A DNA stretch of 64,000 nt from Hypsibius dujardini. Its lineage: Eukaryota > Tardigrada > Eutardigrada > Parachela > Hypsibiidae. Of this stretch, positions 10,760-22,600 are shown in pieces; position 1 is the stretch's first letter; each line of letters opens with the position of its first letter. The position numbers and the translations under genes were made by a program. The notes beneath the pieces were generated by a model. That model did no database searches. It saw only the letters and a program-made list of their open reading frames with translations, and had not been told where the DNA came from. The DNA is taken from NCBI GenBank assembly GCA_001579985.1, contig LRSR01014085.1, positions 1 to 64,000 on the forward strand, written 5' to 3'.

Positions 10760-11600
10760 TGACGAATTCCACGGCGTTAAAAACGTCGCAAACACCCTTA
10801 TTGCTCTTAAGGTCCGGATCGCCCTCCAGCAGCACGTAGAGGAACATGAAGGCCGCGTCTTGCGCCTGCCGGATCAGCTTCCGCTCCGGGCGTCATCGTA
10901 AGCAGTTACCGTAGTCGTCCTCGCAATCCTCGCCGCCGAGGATGCACTTCAGCGCCGTCAAGATCTCCTTCAGCAAGCATCGTTTGACCACATCCATGCC
11001 CAACCATAGACACGTCTAGACCTTCCGGTACGGGGGGCATAATTTTTAATTTTAAATATATTAAATATGTTGGTATGATTTTGCTATTTTTACTCTAAAA
11101 AACGTCAGGGGGTACCATTGGGTCACTTTCAATTTCGGACAAGGGGGGGCAATTGCCCACTTGCCACCCCCTAGGACGCGCCACTGTGCCCAACATTACA
11201 ATCACCTCTCGCTTGCCCAGTACGTCCACGCACAGCAGGCTCAGAGTCTCCATCAGGCGACAGTAGTCTTTGCAAGTCGCGACCCGGACTGGGATCCTTG
11301 AAGATCTCGTGGAAGCCCTCTTTGACTCCGCGGTGGGCCGCCTGCAAGAACGGCAGCGGAGAATGCTGGGGCAACACGGCGGCAAGGCGGCAGCGGCAGC
11401 GGCAACCGGCGGAGCGGTCGCGGCATCCAGCGGAGCGGAGGCGGAGGCGGCATCCGGCGGGGCAGCGGCGGGGCGACATACATCCGGCGGGTCGACGGTT
11501 TGGTGACTCTAGAAGCTCAGCCAAGCCTTGAAGTAGGGCGTCTTTTCCTCTATACTCCTTTAAAACTATCGTGATTAATTGAATTTCAATCATCCTCGAC
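10760..11600 (-). pseudogene. Decayed coding fragment, unrecognised
   Basis: Pieces of plausible protein occur in different minus-strand frames: KDALLQGLAELLE near 11560, RGVKEGFHEIFKD near 11310, then VATCKDYCRLMETLSLLCVD and LGKREVIVMLG near 11280-11195, CLLKEILTALKCILGGEDCE near 10980-10930, and AQDAAFMFLYVLLEGDPDLK near 10860-10800. The helical character suggests part of a large alpha-helical-repeat protein, but I do not recognise which. The pieces are separated by a GC-rich (GGCGGCAGC)-type insertion (about 11380-11490), an inserted repeat (about 11035-11190), a frame change and a stop. No splice sites rescue it convincingly, so it looks like a broken gene fragment. Confidence 0.45.
11035..11190. 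mobile_element. Repeat-like insertion in the decayed fragment
   Basis: AT-rich sequence followed by GGGGGGGCAATTGCCC, CACTTGCCACCCCC and TAGGACGCGCCACTG, splitting the flanking coding pieces. The motif composition looks like a transposon end, but no terminal repeats or target-site duplication could be confirmed by eye, so the family is unassigned. Confidence 0.35.
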
Positions 11601-11639
11601 ATCGATATAGTGCAAAACCTTTTACGCAGGTCCAGTTTC

Positions 11640-12060
11640 CAGTTTCCCTGTCTTATTTTTTAGAAACAAATGGTTTTCTCTCGGTTTGAGTACTACACTG
11701 CACATGGACTAGTGCTAGCCGAGCAGAATGAGGGCAATCACTAGTATTTTTACTATTTTTCTATCACACTGTAACAATGCTAGCGTGAACACGGGAAGGA
11801 AAAACTAATAGCTACTTCAGCCTATTTGGGAGTATCGCTGCGATCCCATAACAAGGGTTTGCATGAGTTTGCGGACCAGATCATTTCAACGATGAAAGAG
11901 GGATCTGTCAGTCACTCTTGCCTTTACAGTTTGTTCATTCTGCGTAAGTTTAATTGAACAGCATCGGAAGTACGTATACTCAGATACTGTACTGCTATAC
12001 AGTATACGTATAGCACATATGTTCACTGTACATATTGCACATATTGAACATATTGTGCAT
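11640..12060. other. Noncoding spacer
   Basis: No exon or recognisable repeat supported. A run with repeated GTATAC/GTACTG-type words lies at about 11965-12060. Confidence 0.4.
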
Positions 12061-12062
12061 TT

Positions 12063-12258
12063 ACGGAAAAGCACGACTGTACAATCAAACAATCAACGCG
12101 TAGGAAATCTGATACGAATCAATCAATCGAGAACGAGTAAGCTGGACGAAATCAACCAATCAGAGAACAGTGAATCAAATTGAACGTTCAATCGAGTGCA
12201 GGACTATACCGAGGGAGGCGGGGCTTAACTGTCCCTTGAGATCGCGAGCGTACGGTAC
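12063..12258. repeat. Dispersed repeat, family also at 44.7 and 45.6 kb
   Basis: Shares long stretches with 44727-44885: TACGGAAAAGCAC(G/A)ACTGT, AACGTTCAATCGAGTGCAGG, AGGCGGGGCTTA and CTGTCCCTTGAGATC. The end TGTCCCTTGAGATCGCGAGC also appears inverted at 44640-44670 and direct at 45657-45683. It looks like a non-autonomous DNA element; borders are not fixed. Confidence 0.65.
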
Positions 12259-12557
12259 GAGGTAAAACTCCCAATGCTGCGCACGTTCGGAAATGGTAAA
12301 AATGCCGCGTTCGCACACTTTTCTCTCATTGTTTGTTTTGGGTTCAAAGATCAGCAATAAATCGGATAAACATATGTGACAATAATTTTGACAAAAAACT
12401 AAAATTTAAATTAAATTAAAATGAAAAACGAAAAAGAAACCTTGTGGCTAATTTGAATGTATAGAAATGTATAAATCACGATTTTGCTCTGTTTGCCGTA
12501 TCGTGCGCAGCATTTATGCCAAATCAATACTTGCGTAGCATTGGGAGTTTTACCTTG
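12259..12557. mobile_element. MITE-like element with AGGTAAAACTCCCAATGC ends
   Basis: Starts GAGGTAAAACTCCCAATGCT and ends with its inverted match GCATTGGGAGTTTTACCTT. The first half (TCGGAAAT, CACACTTTTCTCTCATTG, TTTTGGGTTCAAA) is repeated at 26612-26720. About 300 bases, AT-rich interior, no coding capacity. Confidence 0.75.
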
Positions 12558-12559
12558 TA

Positions 12560-13216
12560 TAGGTGGAAAAGATATTTAAGAACTGCAGGAGCACATGGAA
12601 CGCGGATCCTACATCGAGCAACAAGACCAGTGAGAGCGACAGTGGGCTCATTCTGAGGCACTTCACCAATCTCCCTGTAGGCTGTCCAGTTCCTGTTATG
12701 CTGAAGCAGATTATAGGGGATCGAGATGAGTGGTCAGATCAGTAGCAAATTTGTCGCGCTCAAGCTGTGATTACAGGCTTACAGACGGCGCTATGTGATT
12801 CCGGCTCATATCCACAAAAGCTGTTGCTTAAATACAATAATCCTCCACAAAGCTTCTCAATGAAACAAGATTACCGTGCCACGAGATGTTTTCTGGACCT
12901 CTGACTGCCTCCGCCATGAGCTAAATATGTGTGCCGATTGACGCACCCACTCACGGCGCACGATCCTCTCGCAGAACGACTTCCGGTCGTTTGCGCCCAA
13001 GTTCCAAATCTTTTACCCCGAGGGAGCTAGACGGGCGGCTGGATTAACAACCACTTTAATCACACTAGAAAGTTTTGCCATTTAATTAGGGACAATCAAG
13101 GAGTTTGCGAGTTCGAAAAGACTTAGCTGAGTTCCCCGTTTTGGGTGTCGCCACCGAGGCGAGCGGTATGAGGAGTTAATGAGCAGGTGAATTTGAGTGC
13201 ATCCGATAGTATTAAG
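12560..13216. other. Noncoding spacer
   Basis: A 60-codon ORF (12563-12745) shows no motif. Nothing else recognised. Confidence 0.4.
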
Positions 13217-13785
13217 TGTACGAGGGAGAGGTCCTGGAATGGGCCACTTGACTTCCGTACCGTGGAATGGGCCACCCTGGAATCACAACTTCCAGACAGG
13301 TTTCGGCTATCACCAAAGTCCTGGAATGGTACCTGGAATGGTACCTTGGAATGGTACCTGGAATGGTACCCTCGAACGGTACCCTGGAATGGTACCCTGG
13401 AATGGTACCTTGGAATGGTACCTGGAATGGTACCCTGGAACGGTACCCTGGAATGGTACCTTGGAACGGTACCCTGGAATGGGCCACCCTGGAATCACAA
13501 CTTCGACACAGGTTTTGGCTATCACCAAGGTCCTCAACGAAAGAGAATAATCGATAATCCCGGTGGAATGCATATCAGATATGAATAAAATTTGTGAGAA
13601 CGTGTTTAAAAAACGAAATTATTGGACGGTTGGAAAAAGCTCACTATAGAGATCGCTGCCTATGCAGCGACTCATCTGTTTTCGGTTAGTTGGCGACAGA
13701 GCGCCCCCTGCCACCCTGTGGCCCATTCCAGGGTACGGAAAGTCAAGTGGCCTATTCCAGGACTCCCTTCTTCATATATTAGGCC
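13217..13785. mobile_element. Inverted-repeat element carrying a GGAATGGTACC minisatellite
   Basis: Terminal inverted repeats of roughly 60 bases: left GAGGTCCTGGAATGGGCCAC then TTGACTTCCGTACC; right GGTACGGAAAGTCAAGTGG then CCTATTCCAGGACTC. Between them are about a dozen copies of a 10-14-base unit built on TGGAATGGTACC (13318-13480), then a segment containing GCGACAGAGCGCCCCCTGCC. That segment and the ends reappear, inverted and without the minisatellite, at 57818-57995, showing that this is a dispersed element. Confidence 0.8.
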
Positions 13786-15278
13786 ACATTTAGAACGTGA
13801 TTTTCCGCGTACTGAACACATTATCGGGAGTCCACCGGAAAGGGAGCGCTTCCGGTGGCACACACATTGCCGTCCGCATATCCTTGATGGGATAGGGTGG
13901 CGCTGTTATGCATGACTAAAGCGAGGATGGTCGTCTGGTGTGTGTTGTGTTAGCTTGATTGGCTTCGTTTAGACAGTGCGGCATGTTGGACGCACGTGCT
14001 CTTCAGCGTTTGATGTTTGGTCGAGTGGAGCTTCCGCCGGTCGGGGAAGATTCAGCCAGAGTCTGGCTGGATCGATCATTTTTTTTACATTTAGGTCTTC
14101 GTGTGTTTTCAGGAGTTTACGCTTTCTCCGGCATATGTGCAAGAGCGGATGAATCAGCGCCTCAAGACCACCCGGATTGCGCCGTGAAAGGTCACGTCCA
14201 AATCGTTGAATTAGCTGTTACATCACTTACATACGCAGTGGTAAATGGCGCAAACAACACATCTGTATAAATAAGTAAATATGCGTAAATAAGTAAACTA
14301 CCACCGTATTGTTCAATGAAAGACTGCATATCACGTACAGTTATTAACGAGTTTTTTTCGATCAAAAAAATTGGATTTACCGAAAGCTGATAATAATTTT
14401 ATGATGAATAATGGTCATTGCAATTTATGTTTTTCTCGGGAAAAATATCTAAGGGACTGATTTTGTTATGCATACTCTCGAAATGTTATTACTTAATAAA
14501 TTACCGGTGCAGTCTCCTTTAATACTCGTGCTATATAGTAAGTACCAGAGAAGTTTCGCAAATCGACATACAGTATCTCAATTTAACATAACATAAGACA
14601 CACGTTATGCATAAGAAATGTCTGTTTTCGCAAACTGACTTAACAAAACAAAACAAAACAACACAACATACATCTCCTGCATCAATTAAAACTAATTTTT
14701 CTTCTTAATTTTTCTAGCTTATTTTGACAATTTTGTTTCTTCGGAGAACATTTCCGATGGCGGTTATGGTGCAGCGTGTACGGTGAGGGCGCCAAAACGC
14801 CGGATAGAGATAACGCATTGGGTTTAGCGTTGATTTATTGATTTTCTCGGACCAAAAGGACTTCGACAACTTTGTCGATTCCATGACGTTTTCCATCTTA
14901 TTTCATTTCCCACGGCTAAAATATAAACAATTCTTCATAGACCTAAAATTTTCTTGCGTAGAGTACAGCAAAATAGCTTTTACTTAGACCGAAAATGCCA
15001 GGGGAGTACAGTGAGGGATAAAGGAAGTGGGTCCTGATTTTCCGCGACAGATTCGTGCATTTTCAGATTATCAAAACTCCTTGCAATTAATTTGGAAAGA
15101 TGCGCCCGGGTCCAAAGTATTTTAAAAGTAAAATTGGCAACTTTTGGAAGTCAGAATGACTCAAAAACGGCCCAAAAGAATTAACAGATTCCACAATGTC
15201 GAGTTCGTATAGAACTTGCGTAGAAATGGGAAATCTATGCAAGTTGTATACGGGAAACCAACATGGCATATGGAAAAC
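13786..15278. other. Gene-poor spacer
   Basis: About 1.5 kb without a supported gene. A plus ORF at 13959-14270 (103 codons) has no motif, and its ends do not look like exon borders. Confidence 0.4.
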
Positions 15279-15540
15279 GGTAACGCGCGTAGCCAAAAAG
15301 TTATGTCTGTATGTCTATTAGAGTCCTTACGGTAGCGCGCGTAGCCAAAAAGTTATGTTTATGTCTATTAGAGTCCTTATGGTAGCGCACGTAGCCAAAA
15401 AGTTATGTCTGTATGTCTATTAGAGTCCTTATGGTAGCGCGCGTAGCCAAAAAGTTAAGTCTGTATGTCTATTAGAGTCCTTATGGTAGCGCGCGTAGCC
15501 AAAAAGTTAAGTCTGTATGTCTATTAGAGTCCTTATGTTG
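15279..15540. repeat. 52-bp minisatellite
   Basis: Five near-identical copies of a 52-base unit with GGTAGCGCGCGTAGCC, AAAAAGTTATGTCTGTATGT and CTATTAGAGTCCTTAT. Copies differ by a few substitutions and one short deletion (third-line unit lacks part of TCTGTATG). Confidence 0.92.
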
Positions 15541-16980
15541 GCGGGCGAAATTTCTCTAATAGTACGATTACATATTTCTAATATTTTATTTTGGTGACTT
15601 GGCGCGTAATTTAATCCCAGGCTGCCTTATCTGAAGTCTTTTGAGTTAATAAAAATTCGATGCACGTTTGTATTTTTTATTTTTGAACGAGGTGTCATGA
15701 GTGAACATTACGGGGTAGGAAGTTTGTTTGGCCAGCTGTTGGCTTCTCATTCACTCACAGCGGGGGTGCATACAATGTACATGTTCAAGCGGCGTGTAGC
15801 ACGAATAAGAATCGAGAAAGGACTTCCTTATTCAGGAATTGAGATACACAGTAGTGGCCATTTCAAAATTTAGACCAGTGATCAATATTCAATAGCAGCT
15901 TTTGGATATAAACGCCTTTACTTGGGCACTTTCAAACAGATGACCAAACAGATGAGCAAATTCACTGAGTACAGAAGTAGCCCTTCCTACCACCGGTATA
16001 CTATGTTTGTAGAGGTACATGACCTCCGTCGACGGTCGGGGAACTTGACATTAAAAAAAAAACATATGAGATATGTAAATGTGGCAAAAATTAAGTGTAA
16101 TGCAGTAATGTATATCTATTTAAATAATGTATATTTATTTATATAATGTATATATATTTATATAATTTATCGATGGATCATTACTACAACACGAAGTTAA
16201 CAATTTGAAAACATTTTTTTCCGGCTGTGAAAAAATGTATGAAATGTCTGTCAGTCTGTCAGCAGCACTGATATATGACTGACCACATACTAGTAGCTGC
16301 TGCTCTTTATTGTGACGCTTATTCCCCTATTTAGGGGATGGGAAAATGGTCATTAACCGATTATGGACGCTCTGATTAAGAGACGGGATAAACGACAAGT
16401 GTTGTGTGTAGTGCAGACCGATTAACATTCCCTTGGACCGTTTGATGAAACGGGATCCCTTCGCCAAGGCAGCGGCGCAGAATCCGCTGCGAGAGAAGGA
16501 GACAGAGAAACGAGCGACAAGATGTCACAACTGCGAAGCTCGATACTTTGGTATCTTTACAGAGCATCTTTTTCTGGCATGCCAAGCCCCAAAGAAGAAG
16601 CTATATTTCATATCAACTGTCATGTCAAGACTGCGCGACCGGTCTCCACCAGACCGAATCGCGGGCGCTTCGTATCAATCATGTGTGTGGGCGAGATTGA
16701 CGGATGATGCGACAGCGGGAGAAAGCGCTGGAAAAACTCCCCAAAGAAACTCGATCGCGGGGGAAAGTGATTTTTTCCCAGTTCTGTGCTGATTGATATT
16801 TACAGTACTGCATGATGTTCATGATGTGTGTTTGATGCAAGCACAGACATTCTTTTTGGTCAACCACACTGAGGCAGCTGGTCATCAGCTCTCTCTGTCT
16901 GGGGTATTAGTTACACTACATGCAGTTAAAGCACCTAAGACAGATTCAGACAATTCGCAGACATAGGCATGGACGTATGG
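15541..16980. other. Gene-poor spacer
   Basis: AT-rich sequence with a TATATTTATTTATATAATG-type run at about 16110-16170. Several short overlapping ORFs at 16376-16885 cover both strands with no recognisable domain, so no gene is called. Confidence 0.4.
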
Positions 16981-16989
16981 ATAGCCAAG

Positions 16990-17215
16990 GCAATCTCTCC
17001 AATATCATCCAGACATGTCTCAGACAAGCCAGGTAGGTTTCAGACAAAGCCAGGCATGTCTCAAACAAAGTCAGGCATGTCTCAGACAAAGCCAGACATG
17101 TCTCAGGCAAACCAGACATGTCTGAGACAAAGCCAGACATTTCTGAGACAAAGCCAGACATGTCTCAGACAAAGCCAGACATGTCTCAGAAAAACCAGGT
17201 ATGTCTCTGACAAGC
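16990..17215. repeat. 21-bp minisatellite
   Basis: About ten copies of a 21-base unit AGACATGTCTCAGACAAAGC (plus C). Because 21 is a multiple of 3, it yields a repetitive false ORF (16969-17370) with a seven-residue period. The unit contains the palindrome AGACATGTCT. Confidence 0.88.
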
Positions 17216-18130
17216 CACATTTAAGACATTTGCATCAGACAGAAAATATTTATGACATAGACATCGAAAACGCCCGATCAAGAGAAGACGCTCGGGATAA
17301 CTATAGACTATGCCATAAAATCTTTCGGGATCTCTTTCCTTCAATTTCGGGAGCATTTGAAATTATTTGAACCTCCGGGCAAATATGGATTAATTTACAG
17401 TATCCACGCATGCGCGCGCGCGCCCTCTTTACACTTGAACTGTTTACTTTGACCATTGATGGTAAGTATTGTTTAATGGGTGAAAAGGACTGTTTCAGTT
17501 GCCTCTTCAAATAAGGTCGCTCTGGTTCCCGGGCATTCTCTGTCCTGGAAACATTGAATCTACATCTACCACTACCGGTGGATGTGTAGAGCAGAGTGCG
17601 GAAGAAATATCGAATTTTGCAACATAAAAGAGATTCAATACACAGTCACCTGCCGGCTTTCTCTATTGATTAACTTAAATAAAGAAGTCACACTGAGCTA
17701 GTGCATTAAATATTTAACCGTAAAGATTATTTCGCCGCGGCAGCAGGCAGGAAATTATATCCACGATTTTCCATTCGTGTAGTGGGCGAAACAACTCCGA
17801 CACAGGTGTGTGTGAACTTTCAAGAACGGAGACAGTAGAAGAACATTAGAGTAGTCACTTATAGCCTGACACGAGTACTGAGTATATACTCAAACTGTGA
17901 AATCTATCGCGCTATCAATAATCCCTGCACTCTTCTCAGGACGCCCATCTGCCGCAACGGAAGCTTAAAATACTCCAGAGACGCTCAAAGTCCGCTTCAG
18001 GTGTGCGTGTGAGTGAGTGTGAAACACCGTGTTAATTCTTTAAGAGTCACTGAAGCGTCAATAACGACCCCATCTGTGGCGTAACAACGGTCATCGAATG
18101 AAGCGTAATAGTTCACTTCATTACTACATT
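17216..18130. other. Gene-poor spacer
   Basis: No supported exon. A short GCGCGCGCGC run lies at about 17412. The remaining ORFs are short and featureless. Confidence 0.4.
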
Positions 18131-18302
18131 TATCGTTCCGTCCGTCCGTCCGTCCGTCCGTCCGTCCGTCCAGCCGTCCGTCCCTTCGTCCCTCCGTCTG
18201 TCCGTCCCTCCGTCTGTCCGTTCCTCCGTGCGACTCTCCGTTTGTCCGTCTGTTCGTCCGTCCGTGCGACTCTCCGTTTGTCCGTTTGTTCATCCGTCCG
18301 TC
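18131..18302. repeat. (CCGT)n microsatellite, degenerate
   Basis: CCGTCCGTCCGT runs interspersed with CCTCCGTCTGT and GTGCGACTCTCCGTTTGT units. It produces false ORFs on both strands (PSVRPSVRP, TDGRTDGRT). Confidence 0.95.
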
Positions 18303-19648
18303 AAGTCAATTCACTTGACTATCTGACTGGACAAGGAGGTAACTGTGTCCTTCGGTTGGCTTGTAGGTATACTTATCGGTTTCCTTGTGGGTTACGCCAC
18401 GGCCGATCTGAATGGTAGTGTAAACAATGAGCGGGATCGGTGGGAGAAGCTGCGGGGGACTTGCCATGGACATGCTCCCCGCTGAGGTGGCGCGCTATTG
18501 ATTTTCCGGGCTATTGATCCACACTGACGTTTGCTGCGGTAGCGTTAAACTCAAAGGTGTTGTAGGCTGTCCTAACAATTTTCATCTCGCTCGGTGAGGA
18601 ATTAGCAAGCAATACTGACTGTAAAAATTTACATTAAGCAGATAAATTAAAAAGCTGATAAAATATAATTTTTAGGATTGAATTATTTCCATAAGGACAA
18701 TTTCTTGCAGAGCGGTGTTCTAATCTCTGCAGCCGTGACTGTTTTGCTCGAAATGCCTCGTGTTCACACTACGAAACGGAGCCATGCCGGCTTGCCGAAG
18801 AAGATGAGCAGATTGAGATAACACTTGAACTGGAACGTCTGGAGACGGACGGACGGACGGCCAGTCAAATTAGACATGCCGCAAATTCAAATCGAAAACA
18901 ACCCTCATCCCTGTTGGCGTCTCCCGATTTCCCTAGTGATCCTAGTGATCCTAGTGATCCTACAACAGTGATCTCATACTAGAACACATTTCCGATACCT
19001 ATTTTTAAGAAGCCTCTTGAGATTCATTATTATCTTTAAAATGTAAAAAAATTACTTCAACGCAAATTTTAAATTTTAATGGACAGATTACTACCGTAGT
19101 AATAGTGGACATAAAAAGCCCTATTCAGTCAAGCGCTTATTTATCGAGTTATACAAAACTTTATCACAAACACCTCCTACGACTTTTGTCGAGGTCAGGT
19201 ACGGAGAAGTATTTCTACTTCTTTGAGCAACGATAGGCTGATTTTGAATACACAGTGTAGATCATTTGAATCAATCACATTTATGAGGCAGTCCAATAGA
19301 ACTGCTAACTGACTTGTCTGAGCCTGAGAAAGCCATCAACTGTGCGGCACTTGACGCCTCATCTCCCAACGACCAATCGCCGTGCAGCCTTCCTCTGTGT
19401 CCTTGGTCCGTGGCGCCAACCCTCTCTGTCGGACGAGCAAGGAATCGATTGGATAGCGTCTTTGCATGCGTCGAAACACGTCCCGAACATCTCTCGGTGG
19501 ATATATTTGTGCAAGCCGATATACAGGAGCACTCTCAAAACCAACCGACGTCTGAAAAATTTAATGCTCTCGTTTCGTTGCAACTTTTTTACTTCTCCAA
19601 TTCTTTCAGTCAAAGTGTCGCTTAAAAAATTGATGATCGGCCGCCGCC
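18303..19648. other. Upstream region of the LIM-homeobox gene
   Basis: About 1.3 kb before the start codon, with a triple CTAGTGATC direct repeat near 18935-18960. It probably holds promoter and 5' UTR of the apterous homologue; no specific element can be pointed to. Confidence 0.45.
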
Positions 19649-22600
19649 ATGCCGATTCTGGAGCGGTCTAACAGCGGTCATAATGAGCAGGAGGAAGCCA
19701 TCAATTCCCATGTTACCGCACACGGGGAAGAGCCATCGTGTCTGCAGCTTGACCACGACCACGACCACGGACTATTACCCGGAAACGAGGACGTGGCCCA
19801 TCCCCAACACCATGTCCAACACCCTGCTGCGGGATACTTCCCCGCGCTAATCTGCTCCGGCTGTCGGAATGGGATATCGGAGCAGTACTTCTTATCTGTT
19901 TCCAATTCGCAAGACTTTTATCACTGCCACTGTCTAAAGTGCAGTGTTTGTAGTGTAACTCTAGACCGACAAATGATCTGCTATTACAAGGACGGGATGA
20001 TTCTTTGTAAAGAGGACTATTACAAGTACAAGAGTCGAAGGCTGAGCCCCGAGTAAGTGTGCCTGTTCACACTTGCCTTCATGTTGCGGCATTTGTTACT
20101 GCCGACTTCGCGATCCCATTGCTAAAATATAAAAGCCAGGCGTCGTCAGCGATCTTTTTGCAAAAAGGGTTGCAGTTGTTTAATACTTCCACTTCCTAAT
20201 TTTTAATGAGCTTTCAGAAGAATTGTACTCTTTTATGTGCACAAGAATCCCCAACGACTTACAGGCTTATTATAAAACGCCTCTCAATTATATGGACCGT
20301 AATAATGACAGATCGCAAAATTTTATATTCGAACTTCAAACAAGCTTGACCTTTTCTAATTTTCGAAAGAAGTTGTAACGGTCAATCTGTTCGATTTTCA
20401 ATTATTTGTAAACTCCGCTATAAGAAATAACGACCCGAAATATACCACTGTCTTCCGAAATGACGGTTTTTTTGTAATGTTAAATCTGTTCGATTTTCAA
20501 CGTTCTTCCCGAAAACGTTACTTTTTCCTCCCGTCCCGTAAAAAATAAACTCAAACCGAACAGTGTCTAAAAACCGTGGATCAAATATTTCCCAAAAAAC
20601 AAACAGTTTTTGCCCCTTCTCGAAGCGTTCTATGCGCTCCTTCTGGAAGCGTTCTATGCGCTCCTTCTTGAAGGGTTCGATGCGTTCCTTCTCGAAGGGT
20701 TCCATCCGTTCCTTCTCGAAGGGTTTCATTTTCAACCGTGTATTTGTTTTTCTCGTGTTCCTTTAGAGGTTATCAAAATAGCCGCTGCCACGGCTGCAAC
20801 TACCCGATCCGGGCGGACGAGTTTGTGATGCGCGTACGGGAGTTTGTCTTCCACGTCCCGTGTTTCCGCTGCCTGGCCTGCACCGCGACACTCCACACGG
20901 GGGATGAGTTTACGATGCGTGACGACGGCGCCATCCTCTGTCAACGTCATTTCCATCCCGCTGCAGCCGTCGCTCACGTCGGCGGCGGCGGCGGCGGCGG
21001 CGGTGTCGGATCCTCGTCAAACCCCGCAAGTGACACTCTATCCTCGACAGCAGCACTACTACCCCCACACAGCAGCCATGACTCCTTCTCGGCCGCCTCC
21101 TCCGACATCCCCACCACCACCGCCACCGCCGCATCCCTCCGTCTGCCCATCCTCATGGCCGATCATGGCGCCCCGGTCTCGCCGCACTTTGCCCAACTTC
21201 AGAACCGCATCGTCCCGCGACATGACGACGGTGGTGACGGGAACGACGGTCGGAAAGACCTTTTCCACCATCACCACCACCAGACATCAGCATCATCCTC
21301 CGCGTCGTCGCGTATGAAAAGCCGGATTCGACGGACCAAGCGAAACTTGATTTCCTTCGACGACGGGAGTGGCGGTGTAATTAACCAGCGCCACACTGCG
21401 GGTGGGTTGAATGGAAGCGGTGGGGAGTTGCACGGTGATCCGGTGGGGCAGGCGGAGCTGTTGCAGCAGCGGCAAGCAGCAGCCGCGATGCAACTGGAGC
21501 AGCAGTGTTACCACCACTTCTCCAGTGCCGCCTCGCCGAACGCGGCTCTTCCGGTGCAAACTGCGCAGCAGTCGTCTTTTACATCCAGTAAGGGAATGTA
21601 ATCATTAACCAGGTTATAAGCAGCAGGGAATGGATTTTATATTGAAAACTGCAACAGAGAAAAATTCCCCAAGATAAATGGGTCAATTGAGGTTGCCTGT
21701 GTTGCCTGCGTCCTGTTGCCTGTTGCCTGTGTTGCCTGCGTCCTGTTGCCTGTTGTCTGTGTTGCCTGCGTCCTGCTGCCTGTGTTGCCTGTGTCCTGTT
21801 CCAGACATTCCGCAAAGTGAATTTTTAATTTATTTGCATTTCATTTATTCTTTTCTTTGTTATAGTATTATTATTTATTTATTATATCTGTTTATTTATT
21901 TGCAATTTATTTTAACACATACAAAGTTATATGCGAGACGCACTATTCGTCAGCGATATATTATTTTCGAGAAAAGTTGCATTTGTCAATTTACATAATT
22001 TTGTCTTACCTTTTAGAAGAAGTGTGTTTTTGTTGTCCAAAAAAACCGCTAAGGTTACGAAACCTCTTTCACACGATCATCCGATAATTGTCTTATTATT
22101 ACAGGCTCAGAGGAATCGTCCCCGTCCCGATTAGCCAGTTCCAGTCCCGGCTTGCAGATGGCGCACCTCACGCACTCCATCACGGACTCATCCTCACCGA
22201 ACAACCAACAACACCAGCGCACCAAGCGCATGAGAACCAGCTTCAAGCACCAACAACTTCGCTCCATGAAACAGTACGTTCACACAGCGTGTTTTCACTA
22301 CTTTGTTGCGGTAAAGAAATTCAGGAAGGAAGATTAACCACGCTCTGTCATTCCATTAGGTACTTCGGTATCAATCACAATCCTGACGCAAAGGACCTCA
22401 AGCAGCTTGCACAGAAGACGGGCCTGACGAAGAGAGTCCTTCAGGTAAACAGTGAGTGAAAATGAATCAACCAGTTATTGAGAATGAATTAACATTTTGG
22501 ACATTTGTCGAGGTTGTTCTCAAAAGAGGAGCGCGATGAGATCTCTCTAATGCTACATGATCTATTTCTCTATTGTACTTCCCCGCTAACAACAGCTCGC

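Noticed and set aside
13187-13588. Overlapping ORFs rich in WNGT / RVPFQGT
   Set aside because: They arise from the GGAATGGTACC minisatellite, open in several frames on both strands.
13959-14270. Plus ORF of 103 codons as a gene
   Set aside because: No motif, no codon or splice support.
15279-15540. CRISPR-like regular repeats
   Set aside because: The repeats are contiguous with no unique spacers, and the genome is eukaryotic.
16969-17370. ORF with SQTKPDM repeats
   Set aside because: It is frame-preserving translation of a 21-bp minisatellite; no flanking coding sequence or splice sites.
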